Shown here one piece after another: positions 18,751 to 26,268 of a stretch of DNA of 64,000 nucleotides. The first letter of the stretch is position 1; every line of letters starts with the position of its first letter. Both the position numbers and the translations under genes were made by a program. The notes beneath the pieces are model-generated. The model was not told the origin of the DNA, ran no database searches, and saw nothing but the letters and a program-made list of their open reading frames with translations. Source of the DNA: Thermochromatium tepidum ATCC 43061 (GTDB lineage: Bacteria > Pseudomonadota > Gammaproteobacteria > Chromatiales > Chromatiaceae); the NCBI RefSeq assembly GCF_009664085.1, contig NZ_CP039268.1, positions 1,845,501 to 1,909,500 of the forward strand, given 5' to 3'.

Positions 18751-19158
18751 TCACTCTTTACTTAGGGCCTTGCGTAGACTCGCGACCCGGCGATCGAGAA
18801 ATTCAAGCGTGCTTTGATAATGCACGGTGTTCTCAGCGAAGGCCGCGCGCTCGAGTTGTGGATCAACGGTATTGCCATCCAATGACGGCTGAGCCGGGAT
18901 ACGATAGAGCAGCTCGGGCTTCAGTGCCTTGGATTTATCGATCTCATTCGTCAAATGATTGGGTTGGGTTCGCGTCAGTTTTAGACGATTGGTCATCCCC
19001 TCGACCTCGGCCAGCACCTCGGTGAAATGAAAGTCACGCGCCTTGTAATTCGGCGTATCAACGTTGGCGAGATTGGAGGCTAGAAGCTCGGCACGACGGG
19101 CCTTAATGAGCACCGCCGAGGGCAGGACTCCAAAGGCTTTGTCGAGCGAGAGACTCAT
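18751..19158 (-). CDS. flgB: Flagellar proximal rod protein FlgB
   Basis: First rod protein of the operon, 135 residues, with LLASNLANVDTPNYKARDFH as the axial signature and FAENTVHYQSTLEFL near the C-terminus. It has no cysteines. It heads the leftward flgBCDEFGHIJKL unit. A near-perfect sigma-54 promoter ends 36 bases upstream of its start codon. The neighbouring cheV-cheR genes run in the same direction but end before that promoter. Confidence 0.95.
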   Translation of the reverse strand: MSLSLDKAFGVLPSAVLIKARRAELLASNLANVDTPNYKARDFHFTEVLAEVEGMTNRLKLTRTQPNHLTNEIDKSKALKPELLYRIPAQPSLDGNTVDPQLERAAFAENTVHYQSTLEFLDRRVASLRKALSKE

Positions 19159-19194
19159 GGTTTCGGCATCCGCAACTCAGGTTGCTTGATAAAA

Positions 19195-19210
19195 TGCAAC
19201 CGACATGCCA
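19195..19210 (-). promoter_or_regulatory. Sigma-54 (RpoN) promoter of the flgB operon
   Basis: Read on the minus strand: TGGCATG-N4-TTGCA, with GG at -24 and GC at -12 separated by exactly 10 bases. It differs from the TGGCACG-N4-TTGCA consensus at one position. It lies between cheR and flgB, about 36 bases from the flgB ATG. This implies control by an enhancer-binding activator of the FleQ/FlrC type, as for middle flagellar genes in pseudomonads and vibrios. The activator gene is not in the window. Confidence 0.85.
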
Positions 19211-19292
19211 GCCGATTGGAGAACCCTTCTTCACGGGCTTCACTTGGCGTGTGGAAATGACACCCTTCCCTGAGCCAGGCCAACGCAAGGCG

Positions 19293-20108
19293 TCAGGCGC
19301 GACGGCGCAGCAGACTGCCTTGCGGGGTGCGGACAATCTCGAAGGCGTCGGTATAGGAACTCACTGACTCGGAGGCGCCGACAAAGAGATAGCCACCGGG
19401 GTCCATCTGGCGGGCCAGTGCGTCAAAGATCCGACGTTTGGTGTCGGCGGAGAAATAGATCAGGACATTACGACAGAAGATGATCTCGAACTTGCCGAGC
19501 GCGGCGAAGGAATCCATGAGATTGAGCTTCTGGAAACGGACCCGGCGCTGGATCTCGGGCTTGATCCGATGGCCGTTCTCGACCGTGTCGAAGTATTTCT
19601 GACGCCGCTCGGGCGTCAGACCGCGCACGATACTCAGGCCGTCATAGACACCGTTGCGTGCCTCAGCCAGAACGCTCTCGGACAGATCCGTGGCCAGGAT
19701 ACTGACCGGCGAGGACTTGGGCGGAAAGCTCGCCTCCCACTCGGCGACCACCATGGCGATGCTGTAGGGCTCCTGACCGCTGGAGCAGGCCGCCGACCAG
19801 ATGCGGATGGGTTTCTTGCGCGCCTCCAGTTCCGGCAACAGTGTGTGGCGCAGGATCTCAAACGGATAACCGTCCCGAAACCAGGAGGTCTCGTTGGTGG
19901 TCATGGCGTCGATGACGCGCGACTTGAGCGTCGGATCGCCAGACTGGCGCAATGCCCGCAATAGATCCTCGACCTTGCTGTACCCGAACTCACCGAGCAG
20001 ACGCGACAGCCGGCTGGCGACGAGATACTGACGATTCTCGCCCAGCACCAGGCCGCAGCAGTCCGACAAGAAGCGAGCGAATTCGGCGTAATCCTGCGCG
20101 TCAATCAC
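19293..20108 (-). CDS. cheR: Chemotaxis protein methyltransferase CheR
   Basis: Methylates glutamates of chemoreceptors using S-adenosylmethionine. It has 271 residues: an N-terminal helical domain (residues 1-75), then the catalytic Rossmann domain with IWSAACSSGQEPYSIAM (SAM site) and IIFCRNVLIYFSADTK. There is no pentapeptide-binding extension. It starts 15 bases after cheV stops, forming a cheV-cheR pair just upstream of the flgB promoter, the arrangement known from Pseudomonas. Confidence 0.95.
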   Translation of the reverse strand: MIDAQDYAEFARFLSDCCGLVLGENRQYLVASRLSRLLGEFGYSKVEDLLRALRQSGDPTLKSRVIDAMTTNETSWFRDGYPFEILRHTLLPELEARKKPIRIWSAACSSGQEPYSIAMVVAEWEASFPPKSSPVSILATDLSESVLAEARNGVYDGLSIVRGLTPERRQKYFDTVENGHRIKPEIQRRVRFQKLNLMDSFAALGKFEIIFCRNVLIYFSADTKRRIFDALARQMDPGGYLFVGASESVSSYTDAFEIVRTPQGSLLRRRA

Positions 20109-20123
20109 ACATGGCCCCCATCA

Positions 20124-21047
20124 TCAGGAATGACGCGCATATTTGAGCACGGTCGCGCCCAGCTCGTCCGGATCAAACTTGGCCAGGAAGTCATTGGCAC
20201 CAGCACGCTTGACCATATCAATATTGAACTGACCGCTCAGTGAGGAATGCAGAATGACGCACAGATCCTTGAGCTTGGCATTTTCGCGGATCTTGCGGGT
20301 CAGGGTATAGCCGTCCATGCGCGGCATCTCGATGTCAGTGATCACCAGCTCGATCGAGTCTTTGACCCGGTCGGCGGCGGCCAGCTCCTCCAGATATTCG
20401 AGTGCCGCCTTGCCGTCGGCGCGGCTCTCGGTTCGAAATCCCAGCTCGCTGATCGAGCGCTCGATCTGCTTGCGCGCCACGAGTGAGTCATCCACGATCA
20501 GGATGTGTCTGTCATGCGGCACTTGCTTGGCCAGGGTCTGGATCTCGCCTGAGACATCGAGGTTCAGGTTGTTGATCTGCGCAAAGACCCGCTCGACGTC
20601 GATGATCTCGACCAGATGGCCATCCACCTCGGTGACGGCGACCAGATAGCTCTCACGCTCGGTGCCGCGCGGCGGCGGTTTGATCGTCTCCCAATTGAGA
20701 TTGACGATACGGTCGACCGCCGAGACCCAGAATCCCTGCACCGAGCGGTTAAACTCGGTCACAATCACCTTGGCGTCGTTGTTTTGATCGACCGGCATGG
20801 GATCAAAGCCGATGGCACGCGCCAGATCGATCACCGAGACCGTGCGCCCGCGGATGTTGGCCACGCCGCAGACCATGGGGCTGGAGCCTGGAAGATGCCT
20901 CAGGGTCGGCTTGGCGATGACCTCCCGGACCTTGAAGACGTTGATGCCGAAGATCTGCTGACCACCGAGATAAAACAGCAATAGCTCCATGCGGTTCTGC
21001 CCGACCAGGCGGGTCCGCTGATCGATGTCATCGATAAATTGGCTCAT
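20124..21047 (-). CDS. cheV: Chemotaxis coupling protein CheV (CheW-receiver fusion)
   Basis: Couples receptors to CheA and adapts by phosphorylation. It has 307 residues from the ATG at 21047; a GTG at 21098 would add 17 residues. Residues 15-165 form a CheW domain (LLLFYLGGQQIFGINVFKVR). Residues 180-305 form a receiver with acidic pair VDDS, phosphoacceptor Asp238 (ELVITDIEMPRMDG) and a lysine in the last third (FLAKFDPDELG). It is divergent from flgA. Confidence 0.94.
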   Translation of the reverse strand: MSQFIDDIDQRTRLVGQNRMELLLFYLGGQQIFGINVFKVREVIAKPTLRHLPGSSPMVCGVANIRGRTVSVIDLARAIGFDPMPVDQNNDAKVIVTEFNRSVQGFWVSAVDRIVNLNWETIKPPPRGTERESYLVAVTEVDGHLVEIIDVERVFAQINNLNLDVSGEIQTLAKQVPHDRHILIVDDSLVARKQIERSISELGFRTESRADGKAALEYLEELAAADRVKDSIELVITDIEMPRMDGYTLTRKIRENAKLKDLCVILHSSLSGQFNIDMVKRAGANDFLAKFDPDELGATVLKYARHS

Positions 21048-21233
21048 CTCAACCACACCCTCTTGATTGTCACACGACAAGATCTCGTCCAGGCGCACTG
21101 GTGGCCAGTGTAGCAGTCAGGGAGCGGCTCGACGTACCCTGAACGGTAACCCTTTGTCCGCCAAGCGACCAGATCGAGGCGGCGCATTTCATGCATGATT
21201 TCAGTCAAATATGCCATGCGAGGAGTCGAAATC

Positions 21234-21986
21234 ATGACAGCGACAACGCTCAGGACGACCAAACACTCAAATCCGACACGGGTGCACCTACCGTGCCTAC
21301 TCGGGTACGCGCTGCTCGCCGCTGGATTCTGCCAGCCGACACTGGCCTCCGAGAGCGAATCCATCACGCGCATCCTAAACACGGCACGTCAATTTGCTGC
21401 GACCATGATCAAGGCGGCAGACGGTCAGGAGGTTGAGATCGAGATCGGCCAACTCGACAGCCGCTTGCAACTGACACGCTGTGCCCATCCACCGACTGCC
21501 CAGTTCGCCCCAGGGGCGCGCACCGAAGGCCAGACCACCATCAACGTCCGCTGTTCCGATCCCGTGAGCTGGTCGGTGTTCATCCCAGCACGGATCGAAC
21601 GCCATGCCGAGGTCTTAGTCGTCGACCGCCCGATCGCGCGCCAGCAGGTGATTCAGCCCGAGGACATTCGCCTGGAGCGTCAAGCGGTCTCGGGACTCAC
21701 CAATGGTTATTTCACCGAACCTGAGGCCGTGGTTGGGATGACCTCGCGCCGGCACCTGGTTCCCGGTCAGGTGCTCACCAGCGCCCATGTCACCCAGCGA
21801 CGAGTCGTCAAACGTGGCCAGGAGGTGACGCTCTTCTCGGCGCGTCCCGGCCTAGTCGTGCGCATGAAGGGCATTGCCCTGGAAGACGGCGGCGAGGGCG
21901 CGCGCATCCGGGTGCGCAACAGCTCATCGAAACGTGTCGTCGAGGGCTATGTCGAGCCTTCCGGCGCAGTACGTGTCGGTTTATGA
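21234..21986 (+). CDS. flgA: Flagellar P-ring assembly chaperone FlgA
   Basis: Periplasmic chaperone for FlgI polymerisation. It has 250 residues from the ATG at 21234, preceded by AGGAG eight bases away; ATGs at 21195 and 21216 lie upstream but lack a good ribosome site. There is a signal peptide (LLGYALLAAGFCQPTLAS), then a SAF domain (VVDRPIARQQVIQPEDIRLE) and a C-terminal FlgA domain (VVKRGQEVTLFSARPGLVVR). It is followed after 109 bases by flgM, which has its own promoter. Confidence 0.93.
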   Translation: MTATTLRTTKHSNPTRVHLPCLLGYALLAAGFCQPTLASESESITRILNTARQFAATMIKAADGQEVEIEIGQLDSRLQLTRCAHPPTAQFAPGARTEGQTTINVRCSDPVSWSVFIPARIERHAEVLVVDRPIARQQVIQPEDIRLERQAVSGLTNGYFTEPEAVVGMTSRRHLVPGQVLTSAHVTQRRVVKRGQEVTLFSARPGLVVRMKGIALEDGGEGARIRVRNSSSKRVVEGYVEPSGAVRVGL

Positions 21987-22032
21987 TGGCACATGAGCGC
22001 CTCCGAACGACAACAAAGACACCGCCATGCAC

Positions 22033-22059
22033 TACAGTTTTCCGCCCAATCGCCGATAT
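22033..22059 (+). promoter_or_regulatory. Sigma-28 (FliA) promoter of flgM
   Basis: TACAGTTT-N11-GCCGATAT matches the flagellar sigma-28 consensus TAAAGTTT-N11-GCCGATAA with exact 11-base spacing and 14 of 16 positions. It ends 36 bases before the flgM start. A FliA-dependent flgM promoter gives feedback: active FliA makes more of its own anti-sigma factor. Confidence 0.85.
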
Positions 22060-22095
22060 TCATAGGCGTGTCCCAATCGACCCAGGATCCAGCCC

Positions 22096-22404
22096 ATGGA
22101 TATCAAGCTTCCTATTGGAAACAACCTGCGTACCGACGGACCGTCCGCCGGGAGCAAGCCGCGCGGTAGCACCCCCTCGGCGTCGGAACCGACCTTGACC
22201 AGTCCCAAGGGCGCGGTGGGCGAATCCGTGACACTCACCGAGACCGCCAAGACCCTGAGCGCCGTGCGCGGTGGCGCCCAGGATCCGCCCTTCAACAGTG
22301 TGCGCGTCGCCGAGATCAAAGCAGCCCTCGCCGAGGGGCGCTACGAGATCGACAGCCAGCGTCTGGCCCGGCGGATGCTCGAGTTCGAGGGGGCTTTCGC
22401 TTGA
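22096..22404 (+). CDS. flgM: Anti-sigma-28 factor FlgM
   Basis: Binds and holds FliA until the hook is complete, then is exported. It has 102 residues with a disordered Ser/Pro/Gly-rich N-terminal half (export signal) and a conserved C-terminal FliA-binding helix region, VRVAEIKAALAEGRYEIDSQ then LARRML. It lies behind a clear sigma-28 promoter. Its stop codon overlaps the TTG start of flgN. Confidence 0.93.
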   Translation: MDIKLPIGNNLRTDGPSAGSKPRGSTPSASEPTLTSPKGAVGESVTLTETAKTLSAVRGGAQDPPFNSVRVAEIKAALAEGRYEIDSQRLARRMLEFEGAFA

Positions 22405-22913
22405 GCACCCAGGATACGCCCGCTCCAGGCGCGCACGCGGATGATCCAAAGGACTTCGCCGTCTCGCTGGATCGCGCCCTCGAGTGCATGCGCCGTCTTG
22501 AGGAACTGATGCTGGAGGAACTGCAGGCGATCGAGTCCAGGGATCCCGATCATCTCCAGCGGGTCGTCGATTCGAAGCGAGAGATCTTGGTTCGTCTGGA
22601 GAACGAGACCGTCCAGCAGAAATACTGGGTCGAGGCCGCTGGCTTTGGCTTCACACCCGCAGGTATCGAGCAATTCCTCCAGAAGCACGACCAGGCCGGC
22701 CAGCTTGGGGCACGCTGGTCGACCCTGCTCGAACACACCCGCCGTTGTAACCGACTCAACGCCGAGAATGCGCGTCTGATCGAACGTGACCAGCGGCGCG
22801 TGGCCATGATGCTACATCTGCTCAAGGGCGAGGACGCCAGTACAACCACCTATGATCCACGGGGCCGGACCGCTACGGGTGGTCGGCGCGGACGCACCCT
22901 CAGTCAGGCATGA
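22401..22913 (+). CDS. flgN: Flagellar export chaperone FlgN
   Basis: Chaperone for the hook-associated proteins FlgK and FlgL. It has 170 residues, mostly helical, with the family end motif TYDPRGRT. The start is a TTG that overlaps the flgM stop (TTGA), so translation is probably coupled. Its end lies 16 bases before the chosen fliK-like start. Confidence 0.9.
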   Translation: MSTQDTPAPGAHADDPKDFAVSLDRALECMRRLEELMLEELQAIESRDPDHLQRVVDSKREILVRLENETVQQKYWVEAAGFGFTPAGIEQFLQKHDQAGQLGARWSTLLEHTRRCNRLNAENARLIERDQRRVAMMLHLLKGEDASTTTYDPRGRTATGGRRGRTLSQA

Positions 22914-22929
22914 GAGACTCGGGGTGCCC

Positions 22930-24450
22930 ATGAGCGAACCCCTTGGCCTCCAGCCGTCCGGTGTCGCTGCAACCGCCACGGTTATCGGTAGGCGAGTGCA
23001 GTCCGCTGTTGCAAGCGAACTGATCGCCCGACTCCAGGTTGGGATGCAGGTCGAGCTCATTCCAACCCGATCCCTCGGCCCAGACCTGATCGAAGCGCAA
23101 TTGCGTCCGCTCGTGGGATCGGCGACCTGGACCAATGACGTCCGTGTGCAATTGACCGCCGCCCTGCCGGCGAAGGCGCTCCAGGCCACCAGCGGCGAAG
23201 GGACGGCGGCCGGTACACCGCCACCCCTGCGCGCCGAGGTCGTCGCCACGGGTTCGACGCTCATCCTGAAGCTCCTTCCACCGGCGGATCGTTCGGTACC
23301 CACAACAGGTTCGAACCCAACGGCCTTGGCCGGCTCGCGTGAATGGCTCAGGCAGCAGTTCAGGCAGTACTGGCCCGAATCCCGTCCGCTTGCCGCCACC
23401 CTGGAGAACATCAAAGCCCAACTGGCAAGAGCGATCGGGCCCGATCAGGCTGTGGTTCCAAAGCCCTTGATGCCGCCGGCACCGCCACCCGAGGAGACGA
23501 CGGGCCCCATTCAGATCCAGCATGCCGTTACCACCTTGATTGACCACCTGGTCAGCGCCACCGATCTTACCGACCCCGAACGACTGTTGACCGCCGTCAG
23601 TCGCTCCGGACTCTGGCTGGAGGCGTTGCTGGCACGGACCGCGATGGATCCGGCCTGGTCGAGCGAGCTAAAGCTGGATCTCAAGGCCCAGTTGCTCATG
23701 CTCGCCCAGCGTCTGCGTGTCCAGACAGTGACTCCACCGAGCGCGTCACCCACGAGTCATCCAGCCGGCGAACAGCGAGCCAACGCGCCACCTCCTACCC
23801 CACAGCCACGCCCCCAACCCGGTGTACGGCCTGAGCCCGCAGGTGCCTCAACCGGAAACACGCCTTCAAGCCCCGAGGGAACACCCAGGCCACACGGAAC
23901 ACGCATACGCGACCTGGATGCCCCGGATTCAGGACCACCGTCCAACCCCGACAGCGAACAGTCGGCTGAGGCGCGCCGCCTCGAGCAGCCTCACCCGCGC
24001 ACGGCAGGCCTCGCGCGCGAGGTGGAAGGCATGATCAAGCAGGTCGTGACCAAACAGCTCCAGTCGCTCGAAGGCCCTGGGAATCAGACCCAATGGGCGT
24101 TGGAAATTCCCTTCCGGACGCCGAGCGGACTCCAGGCCCTGGAGGTCGACATTCGGCGCCAACAGTCAGGCGAAGCCAACCAACATGAGACCTGGAGCCT
24201 GTGCCTGCGGCTTGATCTGCCCAGGCTCGGTCCACTGAACATCTGGCTGACACTCCGCCACGAACGCCTCAATGCCAGTTTTCAGTCTGGACATGTGGAT
24301 GGCGCTAGCCAGATCAGGCAGCACCTAAGCGACTTGCGCAGGCGTCTGGAGGCACATGAGATCCAGGTTGCGAGCCTCCAGGCCGGATATCGCCCACTCG
24401 AACGGCCTGCCCCGCCCTTTACCGATTCACTGGTGCGAGAACAGGCGTGA
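22930..24450 (+). CDS. FliK-like hook-length control domain protein
   Basis: About 506 residues. The N-terminal two thirds are variable, rich in Pro, Thr and Gln. The C-terminal 120 residues fit the FliK/Flg_hook domain (WALEIPFRTPSGLQALEVDI, LDLPRLGPLNIWLTLRHERL). FliK proteins measure hook length and switch export specificity through FlhB. The main fliK normally lies with fliJ/fliL, so this is likely a second, FliK-related protein, as in some pseudomonads. I chose the ATG at 22930; an in-frame ATG at 22852 would overlap flgN by 62 bases. Confidence 0.78.
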   Translation: MSEPLGLQPSGVAATATVIGRRVQSAVASELIARLQVGMQVELIPTRSLGPDLIEAQLRPLVGSATWTNDVRVQLTAALPAKALQATSGEGTAAGTPPPLRAEVVATGSTLILKLLPPADRSVPTTGSNPTALAGSREWLRQQFRQYWPESRPLAATLENIKAQLARAIGPDQAVVPKPLMPPAPPPEETTGPIQIQHAVTTLIDHLVSATDLTDPERLLTAVSRSGLWLEALLARTAMDPAWSSELKLDLKAQLLMLAQRLRVQTVTPPSASPTSHPAGEQRANAPPPTPQPRPQPGVRPEPAGASTGNTPSSPEGTPRPHGTRIRDLDAPDSGPPSNPDSEQSAEARRLEQPHPRTAGLAREVEGMIKQVVTKQLQSLEGPGNQTQWALEIPFRTPSGLQALEVDIRRQQSGEANQHETWSLCLRLDLPRLGPLNIWLTLRHERLNASFQSGHVDGASQIRQHLSDLRRRLEAHEIQVASLQAGYRPLERPAPPFTDSLVREQA

Positions 24451-24776
24451 GCCGGCTACCCAAGGATCCCGCACCCAAGACCGCCAAGGCGGTTGCGCTT
24501 TCTTGGGACCGCAAGAATGCCCCGCGCGTCACCGCCACCGGAACCGGCCTGACCGCCGAGCAGATCCTCAAGATCGCCGAGGAGCACGACATCCCACTGC
24601 ATGCCGATCCGGTGCTCGTTGAGGCCCTGGCACAGATCCCGCTTGGGGCCGAGATCCCGCGCGCGCTCTATGTAGCCGTCGCCGAGGTATTGGCGTTTGT
24701 GTTCATGCTGGAAGGGATCGATCCGCGCGTCCCGACGCTCATTCCGTCCGAACGCAACGAACGACGCGCGGAATGA
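24447..24776 (+). CDS. FlhB C-terminal-like protein (FlhB2/FhlX type)
   Basis: A 109-residue soluble homologue of the cytoplasmic tail of the export switch FlhB. It keeps AVALSWDRKNAPRVTATGTG and the downstream HDIPLHADPVLVEALAQIPL. It lacks the membrane part, and the self-cleaving NPTH motif of true FlhB, expected just before this segment, is absent. In other bacteria such proteins can stand in for the cleaved FlhB tail. It overlaps the fliK-like gene by 4 bases, which suggests the two act together in export switching. Confidence 0.85.
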   Translation: MSRLPKDPAPKTAKAVALSWDRKNAPRVTATGTGLTAEQILKIAEEHDIPLHADPVLVEALAQIPLGAEIPRALYVAVAEVLAFVFMLEGIDPRVPTLIPSERNERRAE

Positions 24777-24802
24777 TGGCGGGTGGCATACAACACCTGG
24801 GA

Positions 24803-25651
24803 TCAGATCGGCTCCAGCGCCAGGGCGAAGGGAGATCTCCGGCCACCCTCGGTTTCCGACTCGACCCAGTGCGCGAGTTCGACCTCTCCCCCCCAGAGTC
24901 TGGCCATAAAGGCATGCATCCTGGCCGGGTGCGCGCTGGTCCAGAAGCGCTCGCGTCCAGCCCGCGCCTCCGGGGCCAGCAGCTCGACCTCACTCAATCG
25001 GCGGCGTACCTGGCGCGCGACGGCCATGCCCGAGTCCAGAATGAGCACGTCCGGCCCGGTCAGCTCGCGGATCAAGGGGGTCAGCAGCGGATAGTGGGTG
25101 CAGCCCAAAACCAGGGTATCAGCCCCGCGAGCGAGCACAGGTTCTAGATAGGTGCGCAACAGATCGCGCGTCGCCGCCCCCGTCAGATCACCGGCCTCGA
25201 CCCGCTCGACCAGACCTGGACAGGGCTGTAACAGGATCTCAGCCTGGGTTTCGAGTCGCCCGAGCAGCCGCGAGAAGTTGTGACTGGCAAGCGTCTGGCG
25301 CGTGGCCAGCACGGCCACTACGCCCGAGCGCGTGCGTTCGACCGCCGGTTTAACGGCCGGCTCCATGGCGATCAGAGGGACACTGTACCGAGTACGCAAC
25401 AGCTGGGCGGCGGCGCTGGTGGCGGTGTTGCAGGCGACCACGATTGCCTTGGCGCCGTGTTCGAGCAGGAACTCGGCAATGGCAATGGCGCGTGACTCGA
25501 TAAAGGCCACGGACTTGTCGCCATAGGGCGCATGGGCCGAGTCGGCCACATAGAGAAGATCTTCGCTCGGCAACAGACGACGGATCTCGCGCAGTACGGT
25601 CAATCCCCCCAGACCCGAGTCAAAGACGCCGATCGGATGATAGGGGGTCAT
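24803..25651 (-). CDS. murI: Glutamate racemase
   Basis: Makes D-glutamate for peptidoglycan. It has 282 residues, with both catalytic cysteines present: Cys74 in VVACNTATSAAA and the second in LGCTHYPLLTPLI. The substrate loop is GVFDSGLGGLTVLREI and DSAHAPYGDKS. Its ATG overlaps the stop of the response regulator gene by 4 bases, so it is the last gene of a kinase-regulator-murI unit. It converges with the flhB-like gene. Confidence 0.95.
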   Translation of the reverse strand: MTPYHPIGVFDSGLGGLTVLREIRRLLPSEDLLYVADSAHAPYGDKSVAFIESRAIAIAEFLLEHGAKAIVVACNTATSAAAQLLRTRYSVPLIAMEPAVKPAVERTRSGVVAVLATRQTLASHNFSRLLGRLETQAEILLQPCPGLVERVEAGDLTGAATRDLLRTYLEPVLARGADTLVLGCTHYPLLTPLIRELTGPDVLILDSGMAVARQVRRRLSEVELLAPEARAGRERFWTSAHPARMHAFMARLWGGEVELAHWVESETEGGRRSPFALALEPI

Positions 25652-26268
25652 GGCAAGGTCTCCGGGGCCGCGATCAGCGCCATGCGCACCAGCTCGGCCA
25701 GCGACTCGGCGCGCATCTTCTCCATCACCCGTGCCCGGTGGGCCTCGACCGTCTTGGTGCTCACCCCGAGCGCGGCGGCGATCTCCTTGTTCGACTTGCC
25801 GTCCGTCACCATGGCCATGACCTCATGCTCGCGCGGCGTCAACTCGGCCAGACGCCGTGCGATGTCGGCACGCACCAGACGATTGGCGCGCGTCTTCCGA
25901 TCATAGTCCAGTGCGTTGCGGAGACTACGCAACAGATCCTCGTCGTGGAACGGCTTTTCGATGAAGTCCAGGGCCCCGGCCTTCATGGCGCGCACCGCCA
26001 TGGCCACATCACCATGGCCGGTGATGAGGATGACGGGGATCCGGAACCCCTCGCGCGCCAGATGGGCCTGCAACTCCAGGCCGCTCATGCCCGGCATGCG
26101 CACGTCCAGCAGCAGACAGCCGGCGCGTCCAGGGTAATAGTCAGCCAGGAAGGCATCGGCCGAGTCATAGGTCTTGACCGACATCCCGGTCGATTCGATC
26201 AGCCATTGTAGCGAGGTACGCATGGCTTGGTCATCATCGACGATGAATACAGTGGCTTCGGCAGTCAT
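25648..26268 (-). CDS. FixJ/NarL-type response regulator
   Basis: A 206-residue two-component regulator. The receiver domain (residues 5-120) has DDDQAMR, phosphoacceptor Asp55 (CLLLDVRMPGMSG), ITGHGD and the conserved Lys in FIEKPF. The C-terminal LuxR-type helix-turn-helix is LTPREHEVMAMVTDGKSNKE followed by IAAALGVSTKTVEAHRARVM. It overlaps both the kinase gene and murI by 4 bases. The targets are unknown. The family includes FixJ and TtrR regulators of respiratory genes. Confidence 0.9.
   Translation of the reverse strand: MTAEATVFIVDDDQAMRTSLQWLIESTGMSVKTYDSADAFLADYYPGRAGCLLLDVRMPGMSGLELQAHLAREGFRIPVILITGHGDVAMAVRAMKAGALDFIEKPFHDEDLLRSLRNALDYDRKTRANRLVRADIARRLAELTPREHEVMAMVTDGKSNKEIAAALGVSTKTVEAHRARVMEKMRAESLAELVRMALIAAPETLP

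Noticed and set aside
21048-21233. Sigma-54 or sigma-28 promoter between cheV and flgA
   Set aside because: Candidate GG...GC pairs have the wrong spacing (8, not 10) and no sigma-28 match was found.
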